From assembly GCF_001612765.1 (NCBI RefSeq), contig NZ_BDBB01000005.1:124001-188000 (forward strand): a stretch of DNA of 64,000 bases, given 5' to 3'. Source of the DNA: Nocardia arthritidis NBRC 100137. Lineage in GTDB: Bacteria; Actinomycetota; Actinomycetes; Mycobacteriales; Mycobacteriaceae. The translations under genes were made by a program, and so were the position numbers. The notes under the pieces were generated by a model, which was given only the letters and a program-made list of their open reading frames with translations, was not told where the DNA came from and ran no database searches. Of the stretch, positions 35,191 through 44,258 are shown one piece after another. Within the stretch, counting starts at the first letter, position 1. The number at the start of each line of letters is the position of its first letter.

Positions 35191-36096
35191 TTACTTGAAT
35201 TCGCGGTACAACTCCGGCAGGAACTGGGCGAGATGGTTCATTTCCTGGCCGCAGTGCATCATCAGGTCCCGGGCCAGATCCAGGCCGGGAAACAGATCTC
35301 GCACATCGGCGGCGGCGCCGCGCTGGATCGCACGCTCGGTGTGCAGCGGATCAGGTGCGTGCAGCCCGTAGAGCCTCAGGTAGAAACGGCTGCGCATTTC
35401 GCAGCCTCCGTGGATGGGCCGCACTTGGTGTGCCAACCAGCCCAGATCGACCGGAGCCACGCTGCTGCCGACGCGGCCGAGAATCACGGTGTGATCGTCG
35501 GGAACGGTGAATCCGTAGGCGACCGGATCATGGAATGCGATGGCGAGCTGTTGCAGCTTCGGGCCGATGTATTCGTCGACGTACGAGATGTTTCCGACAT
35601 ATCGTTCGCGATCGGCTATCGGTGCGCCGAGCCGGTCGGCGGCCACCTCGCTGTACAGATGCGCATCCGGGTGCCACAGCTTGTACCGCGCGGACTCGAC
35701 CGTGTGCCAGCCGAACCACCAATCCCACATCGCCGCCGTCACGCGCGGCATCTCGGTGCGTACCGCGACCCACACTGTCCCCGAATCGGTCTGCCCGTAA
35801 CCGGTTTCGATCGGCGAATATCCCGTGGGCGCGAGATCGGCCACCAAGGACGAGAAGGCCGGGATCCGCTCGCTCGGGGTTGCCGGCGCCGTATAGGCGG
35901 CGGTGACCTCAGGTTGCGGTGGAGCCGTGCGCTCGGCCATGAACCGCGCGTACGGCTCGGCCCGATCTCCGGGCGAGTATCCGGCATAACGACTGTTGTC
36001 CTGGCGGTTCTCGGCGCGAGCGAAAGCTGTGGGCGTCACGACAGCCAACGCGCCCGTGGCAGCCGCCGCGATCGACAGCGCGCGACGGCGGGTCAT
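35191..36096 (-). CDS. DAPG-hydrolase (PhlG)-family protein with Tat signal
   Basis: 301 residues from ATG 36096; a GTG at 36114 would add six residues inside the operator. It has a Tat-like signal (MTRRRALSIAAAATGALAVV ... AFA). The catalytic domain has WWFGWHTVESARYKLWHPDA, ERYVGNISYVDEYIG and the metal motif HCGQEMNHLAQFLPELY, matching PhlG, which splits an acyl group from 2,4-diacetylphloroglucinol by C-C hydrolysis. Export by Tat is unusual for the family. A TetR gene diverges and shares a palindromic operator, so inducible degradation of an acylphloroglucinol-like compound is plausible. Confidence 0.78.
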   Translation of the reverse strand: MTRRRALSIAAAATGALAVVTPTAFARAENRQDNSRYAGYSPGDRAEPYARFMAERTAPPQPEVTAAYTAPATPSERIPAFSSLVADLAPTGYSPIETGYGQTDSGTVWVAVRTEMPRVTAAMWDWWFGWHTVESARYKLWHPDAHLYSEVAADRLGAPIADRERYVGNISYVDEYIGPKLQQLAIAFHDPVAYGFTVPDDHTVILGRVGSSVAPVDLGWLAHQVRPIHGGCEMRSRFYLRLYGLHAPDPLHTERAIQRGAAADVRDLFPGLDLARDLMMHCGQEMNHLAQFLPELYREFK

Positions 36097-36105
36097 CCTC
36101 GATAA

Positions 36106-36123
36106 TCTCAACACATGTTGAGA
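36106..36123. promoter_or_regulatory. TetR operator between the PhlG-like gene and its regulator
   Basis: TCTCAACACATGTTGAGA has perfect 8-base arms (TCTCAACA/TGTTGAGA) with a 2-base centre. It lies exactly between the divergent starts. Confidence 0.65.
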
Positions 36124-36171
36124 CTAGTGGAGGTCGCGGCGCCCCGGCCGGGGATGGGTAGGTTTCGTGAC

Positions 36172-36771
36172 ATGACACAACCGAGGCGGCAGCGGCAGGA
36201 CTCAGCACAGCGGCGCGCCGTCATCGCCGAGGCCGCGCTTCGCGTGCTCGGCGAACACGGTCCGCGCGGCCTCACCCATCGCGCGGTCGACGCGGCCGCG
36301 CGACTACCGCCCGGCTCGGTCAACTACCACGCTCCGACCAGGCAACGACTGCTGCAAATGGCTTCCGAAGAACTGTTCGCCCAGGACATGGCTGTCGCCG
36401 CCCGCCACTTCGATACGCCGGACTCCCCCGCACCGAGCCTGTCCGACATCGCCGTGAAGTTCATCCTCGACATGACCGCGCCACACGCCCGGCACCGGGT
36501 GCTCGCCAGACATCATCTGCTCGCGGAAGCGCGCGTCGACGCCGAGCTGCACCGCCACTTCGAGACGGCACGAGCCGCATTCGTCCAGGTGATCCGCGAC
36601 CGCTACGCCGAAGCCGGCCACACCGTGGACACCGCCGCCGAGCTCTGCGTCACCGTGATAGATGGACTGGTCAACCGGCAAGTCTTCTTCCCCGACTCCG
36701 CCCTGTCCGAGTCCCGCCTCCGCACCCTCATCGAAGCCATCGCGCACACCATCGAGGCGCGACTGTCTTGA
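36172..36771 (+). CDS. TetR-family regulator of the PhlG-like gene
   Basis: 199 residues from ATG 36172 with GGTAGG 9 bases upstream; ATG 36154 is a possible earlier start. HTH: AALRVLGEHGPRGLTHRAVD, AAARLPPGSVNYHAPTRQRL. The rest is a helical ligand domain ending in a TetR_C-type pattern. Terminated by the strong hairpin at 36777. Confidence 0.85.
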   Translation: MTQPRRQRQDSAQRRAVIAEAALRVLGEHGPRGLTHRAVDAAARLPPGSVNYHAPTRQRLLQMASEELFAQDMAVAARHFDTPDSPAPSLSDIAVKFILDMTAPHARHRVLARHHLLAEARVDAELHRHFETARAAFVQVIRDRYAEAGHTVDTAAELCVTVIDGLVNRQVFFPDSALSESRLRTLIEAIAHTIEARLS

Positions 36772-36776
36772 CCGGC

Positions 36777-36811
36777 CCTCGGGGCGGGATCCACCGAATC
36801 CCGCCCCGAGG
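36777..36811. terminator. Strong bidirectional hairpin terminator
   Basis: CCTCGGGGCGGGAT pairs perfectly with ATCCCGCCCCGAGG around a 7-base loop, followed by GTTCTT. It lies between the convergent TetR and P450 genes. Confidence 0.75.
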
Positions 36812-36821
36812 TTCTTCCGTT

Positions 36822-38048
36822 CTACCGGGCCGTTTCCGTCCAGGTGACCGGCAATTCGTGGACGCCGTAGATATTCATGTCGGTCCTGAGTTTCACCTCG
36901 CCGGCGGGGATGGCCAGTTCGAGGGTCGGGAAGCGGCGCAGCAGTCCGGCGAAACCGGCGCGCATCTCGATGCGGGCCAATTGCTGGCCGAGGCATTGAT
37001 GGATGCCGTGGCCGAAGGACAGGTGCCCGCGGGCCGTGCGGTGGATGTCCAAGGTGTCGGGGTTGTCGAAGCGCTGGGGGTCGTGGTTGGCGGCCAGCAA
37101 CGAGACGACGACGGTCGATCCCTTGCCGATCGTCTCGCCGCCGAGTTCGATGTCGTCGGTGGCGTAGCGGTAGAAGATGTCGGCGACGGACAGGTAGCGC
37201 AGGAGTTCCTCGACGGCGCCGGGCACCAGATCAGGGTCGGCGCGCAGTTGCGCCAGCTGTTCGGGGTGCTCCAGCAGCGCGAAAGTCCCCAGTGCCAGCA
37301 TGTTGGCGGTGGTCTCGTGGCCCGCGAGCAGCAGCAGGAAAGCGACGCCGGTCAGCTCCTCGATGGTGAGGTCGTCGTGGCGGGCCAGATCGGACAGTAT
37401 GTCCTCGCCGGGTTCGACGCGTTTGCGGGTGACCAGTTCGGCCAGGTACGTGGTCATCGCGCCGTAGGCGGCCATCTTCTCTTCGAGCGGCTGTTCCTTG
37501 ATCAGGAATTTGGCGGAGTTGACCTGGAAGGTCTCCCGATCGGCGTAGGGGACACCGAGCAGCTCGCAGATCACCAGCGAGGGCACCGGCAGCGCGAACG
37601 CCTCGACCAGGTCGACCGGCGGGGTCGATCGCGCCATCTCGTCCAGTTGCCGTTCGGTGATCTCGATGATGCGCTCTTCGAGCTGCTTCATGCGTTTGAC
37701 GGTGAAGGCGCCGATCAGCTTGCGCCGCAGCCGGGTGTGGTCCGGCGGGTCCATGGCGACGAACAAGCCCGGCACCTGTGGGGACGGTTCGGTAGCGGCG
37801 GGCATGCCAGGGGTCTGGTACGGCACGTGGAGAATGCCGATGTCCTGGCGGGAGCTGAACCGGGTGTCGGCCATGAGTCGGCGGACCGCATCGTAGCCGG
37901 TGACGAGCCAGCCCTCGTGACCGTCGGGGAAGATCAAGGGGCAGACCGGGCGGGTCTCGCGCAGCCGAGCGATTTCACGGGGCGGGTCGAAAGGGCTCGC
38001 GTCGCGCTCCATGGGGAGGCCGTTCGGGATGGGAACTGCTCGAGTCAT
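36822..38048 (-). CDS. Cytochrome P450 (CYP105/107-like)
   Basis: 408 residues from ATG 38048, overlapping the ferredoxin stop (TGATG). Motifs: I helix LLLAGHETTANM, K helix ELLRYLSV, heme loop FGHGIHQCLGQQLAR. Of the type that modifies secondary metabolites or xenobiotics. Electrons come from the ferredoxin encoded just upstream. The substrate is unknown. Likely controlled by the divergent SARP-type regulator. Confidence 0.9.
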   Translation of the reverse strand: MTRAVPIPNGLPMERDASPFDPPREIARLRETRPVCPLIFPDGHEGWLVTGYDAVRRLMADTRFSSRQDIGILHVPYQTPGMPAATEPSPQVPGLFVAMDPPDHTRLRRKLIGAFTVKRMKQLEERIIEITERQLDEMARSTPPVDLVEAFALPVPSLVICELLGVPYADRETFQVNSAKFLIKEQPLEEKMAAYGAMTTYLAELVTRKRVEPGEDILSDLARHDDLTIEELTGVAFLLLLAGHETTANMLALGTFALLEHPEQLAQLRADPDLVPGAVEELLRYLSVADIFYRYATDDIELGGETIGKGSTVVVSLLAANHDPQRFDNPDTLDIHRTARGHLSFGHGIHQCLGQQLARIEMRAGFAGLLRRFPTLELAIPAGEVKLRTDMNIYGVHELPVTWTETAR

Positions 38049-38290
38049 CAGGTTTTCCTTCGTTGCGGTTGTTGTGCCGGAGCCTTGGACCAGTCGCCGG
38101 AGACGAGGGTGATCGCGCCGGACGGGCACATCTGCGCGGCCTCGCGCACGACAGACCCCTGGTCGGACGCGGGTGCGCGGTTCAGCAGCACCACCCGGCC
38201 GTCCTCGGTGTCCTGGTCGAACACGCCGGGGGCGATCAGAACGCACATGCCTGCGCCGATGCAGCGCTCTCGGTCGACCCTCAGTTCCAC
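38048..38290 (-). CDS. 3Fe-4S ferredoxin partner of the P450
   Basis: 80 residues. It has the cluster cysteines in CIGAGMC and MCPSGAI, a pattern of P450-partner 3Fe-4S ferredoxins in which the second cysteine position of a 4Fe-4S cluster is replaced (here Gly/Ala). It precedes the P450 in a two-gene operon. Confidence 0.88.
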   Translation of the reverse strand: MELRVDRERCIGAGMCVLIAPGVFDQDTEDGRVVLLNRAPASDQGSVVREAAQMCPSGAITLVSGDWSKAPAQQPQRRKT

Positions 38291-38375
38291 TGGTCACCCC
38301 GGGTGCGGGGCAGGGAGCGCATGCCGCCACCTGCAATCGCTGAACTATTCACAGGGATACTGTCGCCAGCCGGGC

Positions 38376-38416
38376 TGATATCGCCCTGACACCGGCCTGA
38401 CACGTCCGCTGACACG
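38376..38416. repeat. Four tandem heptamer repeats, SARP-type operator 1
   Basis: TGATATC (38376), TGACACC (38387), TGACACG (38398) and TGACACG (38410) are spaced 11, 11 and 12 bases apart, one helical turn each. Flanked at the left by ACTGTCGCCAG. The identical layout occurs at 44259. SARP regulators are known to bind direct heptamer repeats at about 11-base period. The array lies between the ferredoxin-P450 operon and the SARP gene. Confidence 0.75.
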
Positions 38417-38530
38417 GTGTCGACGGTCGGGAAGCTGGGATGGTCGTTGTCGGTCGACGCCATCGGAGCGGTTGTCACCCCGGGGACGGGCGGCCCGCCG
38501 ACTGCCGATCGTCCACGGCAGAATGGGCCG

Positions 38531-41500
38531 GTGCAGATCGGGATGCTTGGACCGCTCGAGATCCGACTAGACGACGGCGGATCGATCGAGGTACCGGGCG
38601 CTCGGTTGCGGGCGCTGCTGATCGCCCTCGCGCTCGAACCCGGTCGCGTCGTCGCCAAAACGACGCTGGTCGACTGGATCTGGGGTGCGCAGCCGCCCTC
38701 CGACGCGGCGAACGCCTTGCAGGCACTGGCTTCCCGGCTGCGCCGGGTGCTGCCGGACGGGTTGGTCGACGGGCAGGCGGGCGGCTACCGGCTGACGGTG
38801 GAACCCGGCGCTGTCGACGCCGTGCGGTTCGAACAACTTCTCGATCAGGCACGCGGCGGTGACGACGCGCGGCAGGCCCGGCTGCTGCGCGAGGCCCTCG
38901 ACCTGTGGCGCGGGGCGCTGATGCAGGACATCGGTGTACAGGACAGTGAAGCTTTCGACGCGGTGATCACCCGGCTCGAGGGACTGCGCCTGGCCGCCAT
39001 GGAGGATCTGTACGAAGCGGAGATCCGCCTCGGCCGGGCCCCGGAACTGGTCGCCGAACTGACCGAACTGGTGGCCCGGCACCCGGTGCGGGAACGGCTC
39101 GCTGCCGCGCTGATGCGTGCGCTCGGCGCCGCGGGCCGTGGCAACGAGGCACTGGTCGTGTACCAGCGGGCACGGGAGGCACTCGCCGACGAGTTGGGCG
39201 TGGACCCCTCACCGGAACTCTCCGCTTTGCACGTCGCGCTGCTGCGCGGCGAAGTGGGCGCGAGGGAAAACGACCGCAAGACGAACCTGCGGGCCGAATT
39301 GACCAAGTTCGTCGGCACATACGCCGACGTCGCCGTCGTGCGCGAACTCATCGCCGACCATCGGCTCACCACGTTGACCGGGCCCGGCGGTTCGGGCAAG
39401 ACCAGGCTGGCCCTGGAAACCGCGCGGACCATGCTCGACGACCTACCGGACGGGGCGTGGCTGGTGGAGCTGGCGTCGGTCGGTGCGAATGGTGAGGTGT
39501 CGCAGTCGGCGCTCGCCGCGCTCGGGCTCCGCGACGCACTGCTGGGCGGCGCTCCGAACGCGGAACCGATGGACCGGCTCGTCGCGGCGATCCGCGAGCG
39601 CGAAACGCTGTTGATCCTGGACAACTGTGAGCACGTGATCGAGTCCGCGGCGGTGTTCGCGCACCGGGTGCTCGGCGAGTGTCACCGGCTGCGGATTCTT
39701 GCGACGAGCAGGGAACCACTGGGCATCACGGGTGAGGCGCTATGGCAGGTCGAGCCGCTGGCGTTGCCCACCGAGAACGCGGGCCCCGGCGAGATCGAGT
39801 CCTCCCCTGCCGTTCAGCTGTTGCGAGACCGGGCCGGCGCGGTGCGCAAGGATCTCGCCGCCGATGCCCGCACATTGTCGACCATGGCGCGCGTCTGCCG
39901 GGCGCTCGACGGAATACCGCTGGCGATCGAACTGGCCGCGGCCAGGCTGCGCACCATGTCCCTCGATCAGCTCGCCAACCGCCTCGACGATCGGTTCCGC
40001 CTGCTGACCGGCGGCAGCCGTACCGCGCTGCCGCAGCATCGGACATTGCGCGCGGTGGTCGACTGGAGCTGGGAGTTGCTCACCGACGCCGAACGGATGG
40101 TCCTGCGCAGGCTCGCGGTGTTCTCCGGCGGCGCCAGCCTGCAAGCGGCCGAGCAGGTTTGCGCGGGCACGGAGGGCGGGTCCGAAGGGCTGGGGGGCGC
40201 GAAGAACGTGGTGGTCGAGCAATGGGAGGTGCTCGAGCTGCTGACCGCGTTGACCGAGAAATCGCTGCTCACCGCCGGGGATGGCGGACCGCGCTATCGG
40301 ATGCTCGACACGATCAAGCAGTACGCCCTCGACCGGCTCGTGGAGGCGGGGGAATCGGAGGTGGTGCGCCGGGCGCATCTCGCGTACTTCACCGGACTCG
40401 CCGACAGCGCGGAGCCGCACCTGCGCCGCGCCGAGCAGTTGGAGTGGCTCGCCACGCTGGAAGCCGAGCACGACAACATCGCCGTCGCGATGCGTGGCGC
40501 GCTCGCGGCGGGCGACGCGGCCGAGGCGATGCGGCTTGCGGCGGCCGCGGGCTGGTACTGGTGGCTCAGCGGGCACAAGGCCGAAGGCATGGAGCTGATC
40601 ACCGCGGCCGCCGAGCTGCCCGGCGAGGTGGACGACGAGACCCGGGCCAGGGTGTACGGACTGGTCGTGCATTTCATGAATTCCGGGCCGACCGACGAAC
40701 ACCGAGTGGAGGAATGGATCCACCAGGCATACCGATTCAGCCGGCGCAGCAAGAGCCGATACCCCTTGCTGGGGTTCGTCGCCGCGATGGAACGCATGGT
40801 GCAGGGGCCCGACGCGTTGCTGCCCGCGTTCGAACCGCTGCTCGCAGACGACGATCCCTGGGTGCGGGCGCTGGCCCGGCTCCAGCTGGGCAAGGCGCGG
40901 ATCGCGCTCGGCCAGGAGGGCCGGGAAGCGGACACGTATCTCGAGACGGCGCTCGCCGAGTTCCGGGCCATCGGCGAGCGCTGGGGAATTTCGTTCGCGC
41001 TGACCGAGCTGGCGAATCGAATCGCCATGCGCGGCGAGTTCGCCCCTGCGTGCGAACACCTCGACCAGGCGATCGCGGTGGTCACCGAGGTCGGCGCGAT
41101 CGAGGACGTTTTCCTGATGCGGGCCCGGCAGGCTCAGCTGTACTGGCTGCTGGGTGATGCGGAGGCGAGCGCGGCCGCCATCGCCGAGGGCCAGCGGTAC
41201 GCCGACCGGTCCGCCTGGCCGAACGCACTGGCCGAACTCGCCTTCGCGAAGGCGCAACTGGCCCGTTGGAACGGCGACGCCGCGCGGGCGCACCGGGAGA
41301 TCGACATCGCGACGACCTTGCTGGGCAGCGATGCGGAGCAGGTTTACGTCAAGGCGGTGACCCACGACCTACTCGGTTACCTCGCAGACGATCTCGACGA
41401 AGCCCGCGCACAACATGCCGCGGCCTTCCAGGCGGCGTCCGCGGCGGGCTACGCGCCCCTCATCGCCCAAATACTCGTCGGCATCGCGGATCTGGCGCTG

Positions 41501-41704
41501 CGCGACGACCAGAACGAACAGGCCGTGCGGCTGCTCGCCGCGAGTTCCGGAGTACGCGGACTGCGCGATCGTTCTCAACCGGATGCGGCTCGGATCGAGC
41601 AGACAGCACGACGTCGTCTCGGCGAAGCACGGTTCACCGAGGCGACGAGGGCGGGTGCGCAGGCGAACTGGCGTGAGCTGGTCGCGACGACACTCGCTGT
41701 TTGA
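38531..41704 (+). CDS. SARP-type regulator with BTAD, NB-ARC-like ATPase and TPR domains
   Basis: 1057 residues from GTG 38531 (MQIGMLGPLEIRLDDGGSIE). Residues 1-90 form the OmpR-like winged helix and about 95-240 the BTAD domain (LWRGALMQDIGVQD, YQRAREALADELGVDPSPEL). An ATPase follows, with Walker A GPGGSGKTRLALE (about 280) and Walker B LLILDNCEHVIE, then RILATSREPLGITGE and ELAAARLRTMS. The C-terminal 450 residues are helical TPR-like repeats. It is an AfsR-like, ATP-dependent transcriptional activator. Likely targets are the two heptamer-repeat promoters at 38376 and 44259. Confidence 0.9.
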   Translation: MQIGMLGPLEIRLDDGGSIEVPGARLRALLIALALEPGRVVAKTTLVDWIWGAQPPSDAANALQALASRLRRVLPDGLVDGQAGGYRLTVEPGAVDAVRFEQLLDQARGGDDARQARLLREALDLWRGALMQDIGVQDSEAFDAVITRLEGLRLAAMEDLYEAEIRLGRAPELVAELTELVARHPVRERLAAALMRALGAAGRGNEALVVYQRAREALADELGVDPSPELSALHVALLRGEVGARENDRKTNLRAELTKFVGTYADVAVVRELIADHRLTTLTGPGGSGKTRLALETARTMLDDLPDGAWLVELASVGANGEVSQSALAALGLRDALLGGAPNAEPMDRLVAAIRERETLLILDNCEHVIESAAVFAHRVLGECHRLRILATSREPLGITGEALWQVEPLALPTENAGPGEIESSPAVQLLRDRAGAVRKDLAADARTLSTMARVCRALDGIPLAIELAAARLRTMSLDQLANRLDDRFRLLTGGSRTALPQHRTLRAVVDWSWELLTDAERMVLRRLAVFSGGASLQAAEQVCAGTEGGSEGLGGAKNVVVEQWEVLELLTALTEKSLLTAGDGGPRYRMLDTIKQYALDRLVEAGESEVVRRAHLAYFTGLADSAEPHLRRAEQLEWLATLEAEHDNIAVAMRGALAAGDAAEAMRLAAAAGWYWWLSGHKAEGMELITAAAELPGEVDDETRARVYGLVVHFMNSGPTDEHRVEEWIHQAYRFSRRSKSRYPLLGFVAAMERMVQGPDALLPAFEPLLADDDPWVRALARLQLGKARIALGQEGREADTYLETALAEFRAIGERWGISFALTELANRIAMRGEFAPACEHLDQAIAVVTEVGAIEDVFLMRARQAQLYWLLGDAEASAAAIAEGQRYADRSAWPNALAELAFAKAQLARWNGDAARAHREIDIATTLLGSDAEQVYVKAVTHDLLGYLADDLDEARAQHAAAFQAASAAGYAPLIAQILVGIADLALRDDQNEQAVRLLAASSGVRGLRDRSQPDAARIEQTARRRLGEARFTEATRAGAQANWRELVATTLAV

Positions 41705-41720
41705 ACGCGGCAGAAACCGA

Positions 41721-41766
41721 CAGCACCCTCGGTGCACGACAGGGGCGTCGTGCACCGAGGGTGCTG
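41721..41766. terminator. Perfect 20-bp bidirectional terminator stem
   Basis: CAGCACCCTCGGTGCACGAC pairs perfectly with the arm at 41747-41766 around AGGGGC, between the convergent SARP and DUF4097 genes. Confidence 0.75.
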
Positions 41767-41781
41767 TTCGCGTTGAGGGAG

Positions 41782-42426
41782 CTAGGCGGCGGTGGCGTGC
41801 CGGACGATGATGTTGCCGTAGGAGTTACGCGCGTACACCTCCACGGTGTCCTCGTTGCCCCGCGACCGGTTCACCGGTTGCATCAGGTTCTGCACGGCGC
41901 CGTGTCGGGCGTTGGCTTCCAGCCGCGCCGCGCTGCCCGGGCGGATACCCACCTCCAGCTCGCCCATGGATGTCTCCAGCCGGAGCACGCCGCGCGCCGC
42001 TTCGCCGATGCGAATGTCTCCCTTGGCGGTTTTCGCGGTCACCGAACCGCGCGGGCGCTCGACGGTGATGTCGCCGGCGGATATCTCCAGATCGCACTCA
42101 CCGAGATCGCCGGTGCCCAGTAGTCGGCCCACGGCGGCGGTGCCCTTCAGCCGGGAGCCGGTCGGCACCTCGATGGTCACCTCGATCGATGGGTTGCCGC
42201 CGAACGGGGTGTAGGTCCGCCAGTCTTTCGGCGTTTTCACGGTCAGGGTGCCTGCGGCGAAAGCGACCCGGGTTTGCTCGGCGGCGCGCACGTCACCCTT
42301 TTTGGACCCATCGGCCGGCCGGACCTCGACGACGGTGTCGGCACGGTCGGAGGCGATCACGGTGATGTTGCCGGAGAGCACGTCGACGGTGACGACGATC
42401 GGCTTCGGTGTCTCGAACGTGGGCAT
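41782..42426 (-). CDS. DUF4097-family beta-repeat protein
   Basis: 214 residues from ATG 42426 with GAGGAGA upstream. The protein is almost entirely short beta strands with recurring G-D-I-x-V/I steps (LSGNITVIASDRADTVVEVR, ISAGDITVERPRGSVTAKTA, KGDIRIG, SMGELEVG). This is the adhesin-like DUF4097/DUF2807 solenoid pattern. Without a signal peptide it is likely cytoplasmic. It follows the ABC exporter genes by 105 bases and probably shares their transcript; such genes often accompany DrrAB-type transporters. Confidence 0.8.
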   Translation of the reverse strand: MPTFETPKPIVVTVDVLSGNITVIASDRADTVVEVRPADGSKKGDVRAAEQTRVAFAAGTLTVKTPKDWRTYTPFGGNPSIEVTIEVPTGSRLKGTAAVGRLLGTGDLGECDLEISAGDITVERPRGSVTAKTAKGDIRIGEAARGVLRLETSMGELEVGIRPGSAARLEANARHGAVQNLMQPVNRSRGNEDTVEVYARNSYGNIIVRHATAA

Positions 42427-42531
42427 GGCTGTCTCCTCAGAATTGTCAGGTGTGTGAAATGGGCAGAACCGGCCGGTATGCCGATGGCGGCGCATCGCGG
42501 ACGCGCCCGATCAGCGCCGTCAGCCGGGCAC

Positions 42532-43293
42532 CTATGCGCGCTTGTTGAACGTGGCCCGCGACCACAGGTATCCGACCAGGGCGAACCCGGCGCACCAGGC
42601 GAGCGCCGCCGCCGTGTAGCCGCCGGAAGGATGGCCGGCGAGAAACCCGCGCAATGCTTCGATGATCGGTGTGAAGGGCTGATACTGCGCGAACTGCCGG
42701 ATGCCCTGTCCCATCTGGTCGGCGGGCACGATCGCGCTGCTCACGAACGGCAGCATGATCAGCGGCACCACGGTCATGCCCGCGGATTCCGGAGTCTTCG
42801 CGGCCATGCCCAATGCGACCGTGAGCCAGGAGGCCGCGAATGATGTGGCGGCCATGATGCCGATCGCGCCGAGCCAGTGGAGTGCGGTCGCCGACGACCG
42901 GAAGCCCAGCAGGAATGCCACACCGAGGACGGCCGCGATGGCTACCACATTGGTCAGAATGGTCGCCGCGACGTGGCCGGTCAGTACGGCGCTTCGGGAG
43001 ACGTCCATGACCTTGAAACGGTTGATGATGCCCTTCGCCATATCGGAACTCACCGATACCGCGGTGCCCGACAACCCGTAACTGATGGCCAGCAGGATCA
43101 TGCCCGGTGTCGCGTAGTTGATGTACTGTTCGCCGACGTCGAAAGCGTTGCCGAACACGTACACGAAGATCAGCATCATCACGACCGGCATGAAAGCCGC
43201 GTTGAATATGGTGACCGGAGTCCGGGCGATGTGCTTGAAGTTGCGGCGCAACATGATCGACGAATCGGCCAGCGGTGCGGAAATGGTGCTCAT
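42532..43293 (-). CDS. DrrB-like ABC-2 permease
   Basis: 253 residues from ATG 43293. Six hydrophobic segments, with MLRRNFKHIARTPVTIFNAA, YATPGMILLAISYGLSGTAV and the ABC-2 motif TPESAGMTVVPLIMLPFVSS near the end. Start overlaps the ATPase stop (ATGA). It forms the membrane part of a drug/lipid exporter of the daunorubicin-resistance type. Confidence 0.88.
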   Translation of the reverse strand: MSTISAPLADSSIMLRRNFKHIARTPVTIFNAAFMPVVMMLIFVYVFGNAFDVGEQYINYATPGMILLAISYGLSGTAVSVSSDMAKGIINRFKVMDVSRSAVLTGHVAATILTNVVAIAAVLGVAFLLGFRSSATALHWLGAIGIMAATSFAASWLTVALGMAAKTPESAGMTVVPLIMLPFVSSAIVPADQMGQGIRQFAQYQPFTPIIEALRGFLAGHPSGGYTAAALAWCAGFALVGYLWSRATFNKRA

Positions 43294-44234
43294 TGTGCGA
43301 CAGCCTCCGTGGTGGCGTGACCGGTCAGGGAAAGGAAAACGTCGTCGAGGTCGGGGGTGTGGACGGAGACCTCGTCGGCGTCGATCGAATGTTCGGCGAG
43401 CCGGTCCAGCAGGTCTCGCAGTGATCTCGTGCCGCCGTCGCCCGGGACCCGCAAGGTCAGAGCCTCGTCGTCGCGGATGGCGCCGGGCAGGATCCGCGCC
43501 GCCGCGTCGAGGGCGGTGACGTCGGCGAACCGGAGCCGGATGTGGCTGCCGGGCACGCGGCGCTTGAGTTCCTCGGGAGTGCCTTCGCCGACGATGCGGC
43601 CCTGGTCGAGCACCGCGATCCGGTCGGCCAGCTGATCGGCTTCCTCGAGGTACTGGGTGGTGAGGAAGATCGTCACACCGCCGGCCGTCAACTCCCGGAC
43701 GATTTCCCACATGATGCGACGGCTGCGCGGATCCAGTCCGGTCGTCGGCTCGTCCAGGAAGACGATGTCCGGCTTGGTGACCAGCGTCATCGCCAGGTCC
43801 AATTTCCGGCGCATACCCCCCGAATAGGTCGAGGCCGGCTTTCGCGCCGACTCCACCAGATCGAACCGTTCCAGCAATTCGGCGACCACCCGCTTACCCT
43901 CAGCGGCCCGCAGATGATGCAGATCCGCCATCAGCAAGAGGTTCTCCTCCCCCGTCAGCAGATCGTCCACCGCCGCGAACTGACCGGTGACCCCGATCGC
44001 CGCGCGCACCGCTTTGGGCTCGGTCGCGATATCGTGCCCGGCCACCCGCGCCGTGCCGCCATCGGCCTTCAGCAGCGTGGTCAGCACGTTCACCGCCGTC
44101 GTCTTACCCGCACCGTTCGGACCGAGCAGCGAGAAAATCGTCCCTGCACCGATATGCAAATCGATGCCATCGAGGATCGTCTTGTCCCCGTATGCCTTCC
44201 GCAGCCCGGAAGCCGCGATCGCTGTGCTGTTCAT
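43290..44234 (-). CDS. DrrA-like ABC exporter ATPase
   Basis: 314 residues from ATG 44234 (MNSTAIAASGLRKAYGDKTI). Walker A GPNGAGKTT, signature YSGGMRRKLDLAMTL, Walker B IVFLDEPTTGLD and FLTTQYLEEADQLADRI are all present, and the extra C-terminal domain is that of DrrA proteins. The possible -10 (about 44240) is so near the ATG that the transcript may be leaderless. The heptamer-repeat array is 25 bases upstream, so SARP control is likely. Confidence 0.92.
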   Translation of the reverse strand: MNSTAIAASGLRKAYGDKTILDGIDLHIGAGTIFSLLGPNGAGKTTAVNVLTTLLKADGGTARVAGHDIATEPKAVRAAIGVTGQFAAVDDLLTGEENLLLMADLHHLRAAEGKRVVAELLERFDLVESARKPASTYSGGMRRKLDLAMTLVTKPDIVFLDEPTTGLDPRSRRIMWEIVRELTAGGVTIFLTTQYLEEADQLADRIAVLDQGRIVGEGTPEELKRRVPGSHIRLRFADVTALDAAARILPGAIRDDEALTLRVPGDGGTRSLRDLLDRLAEHSIDADEVSVHTPDLDDVFLSLTGHATTEAVAQ

Positions 44235-44258
44235 GTGGACAACTGTCGCCAGGATGGC

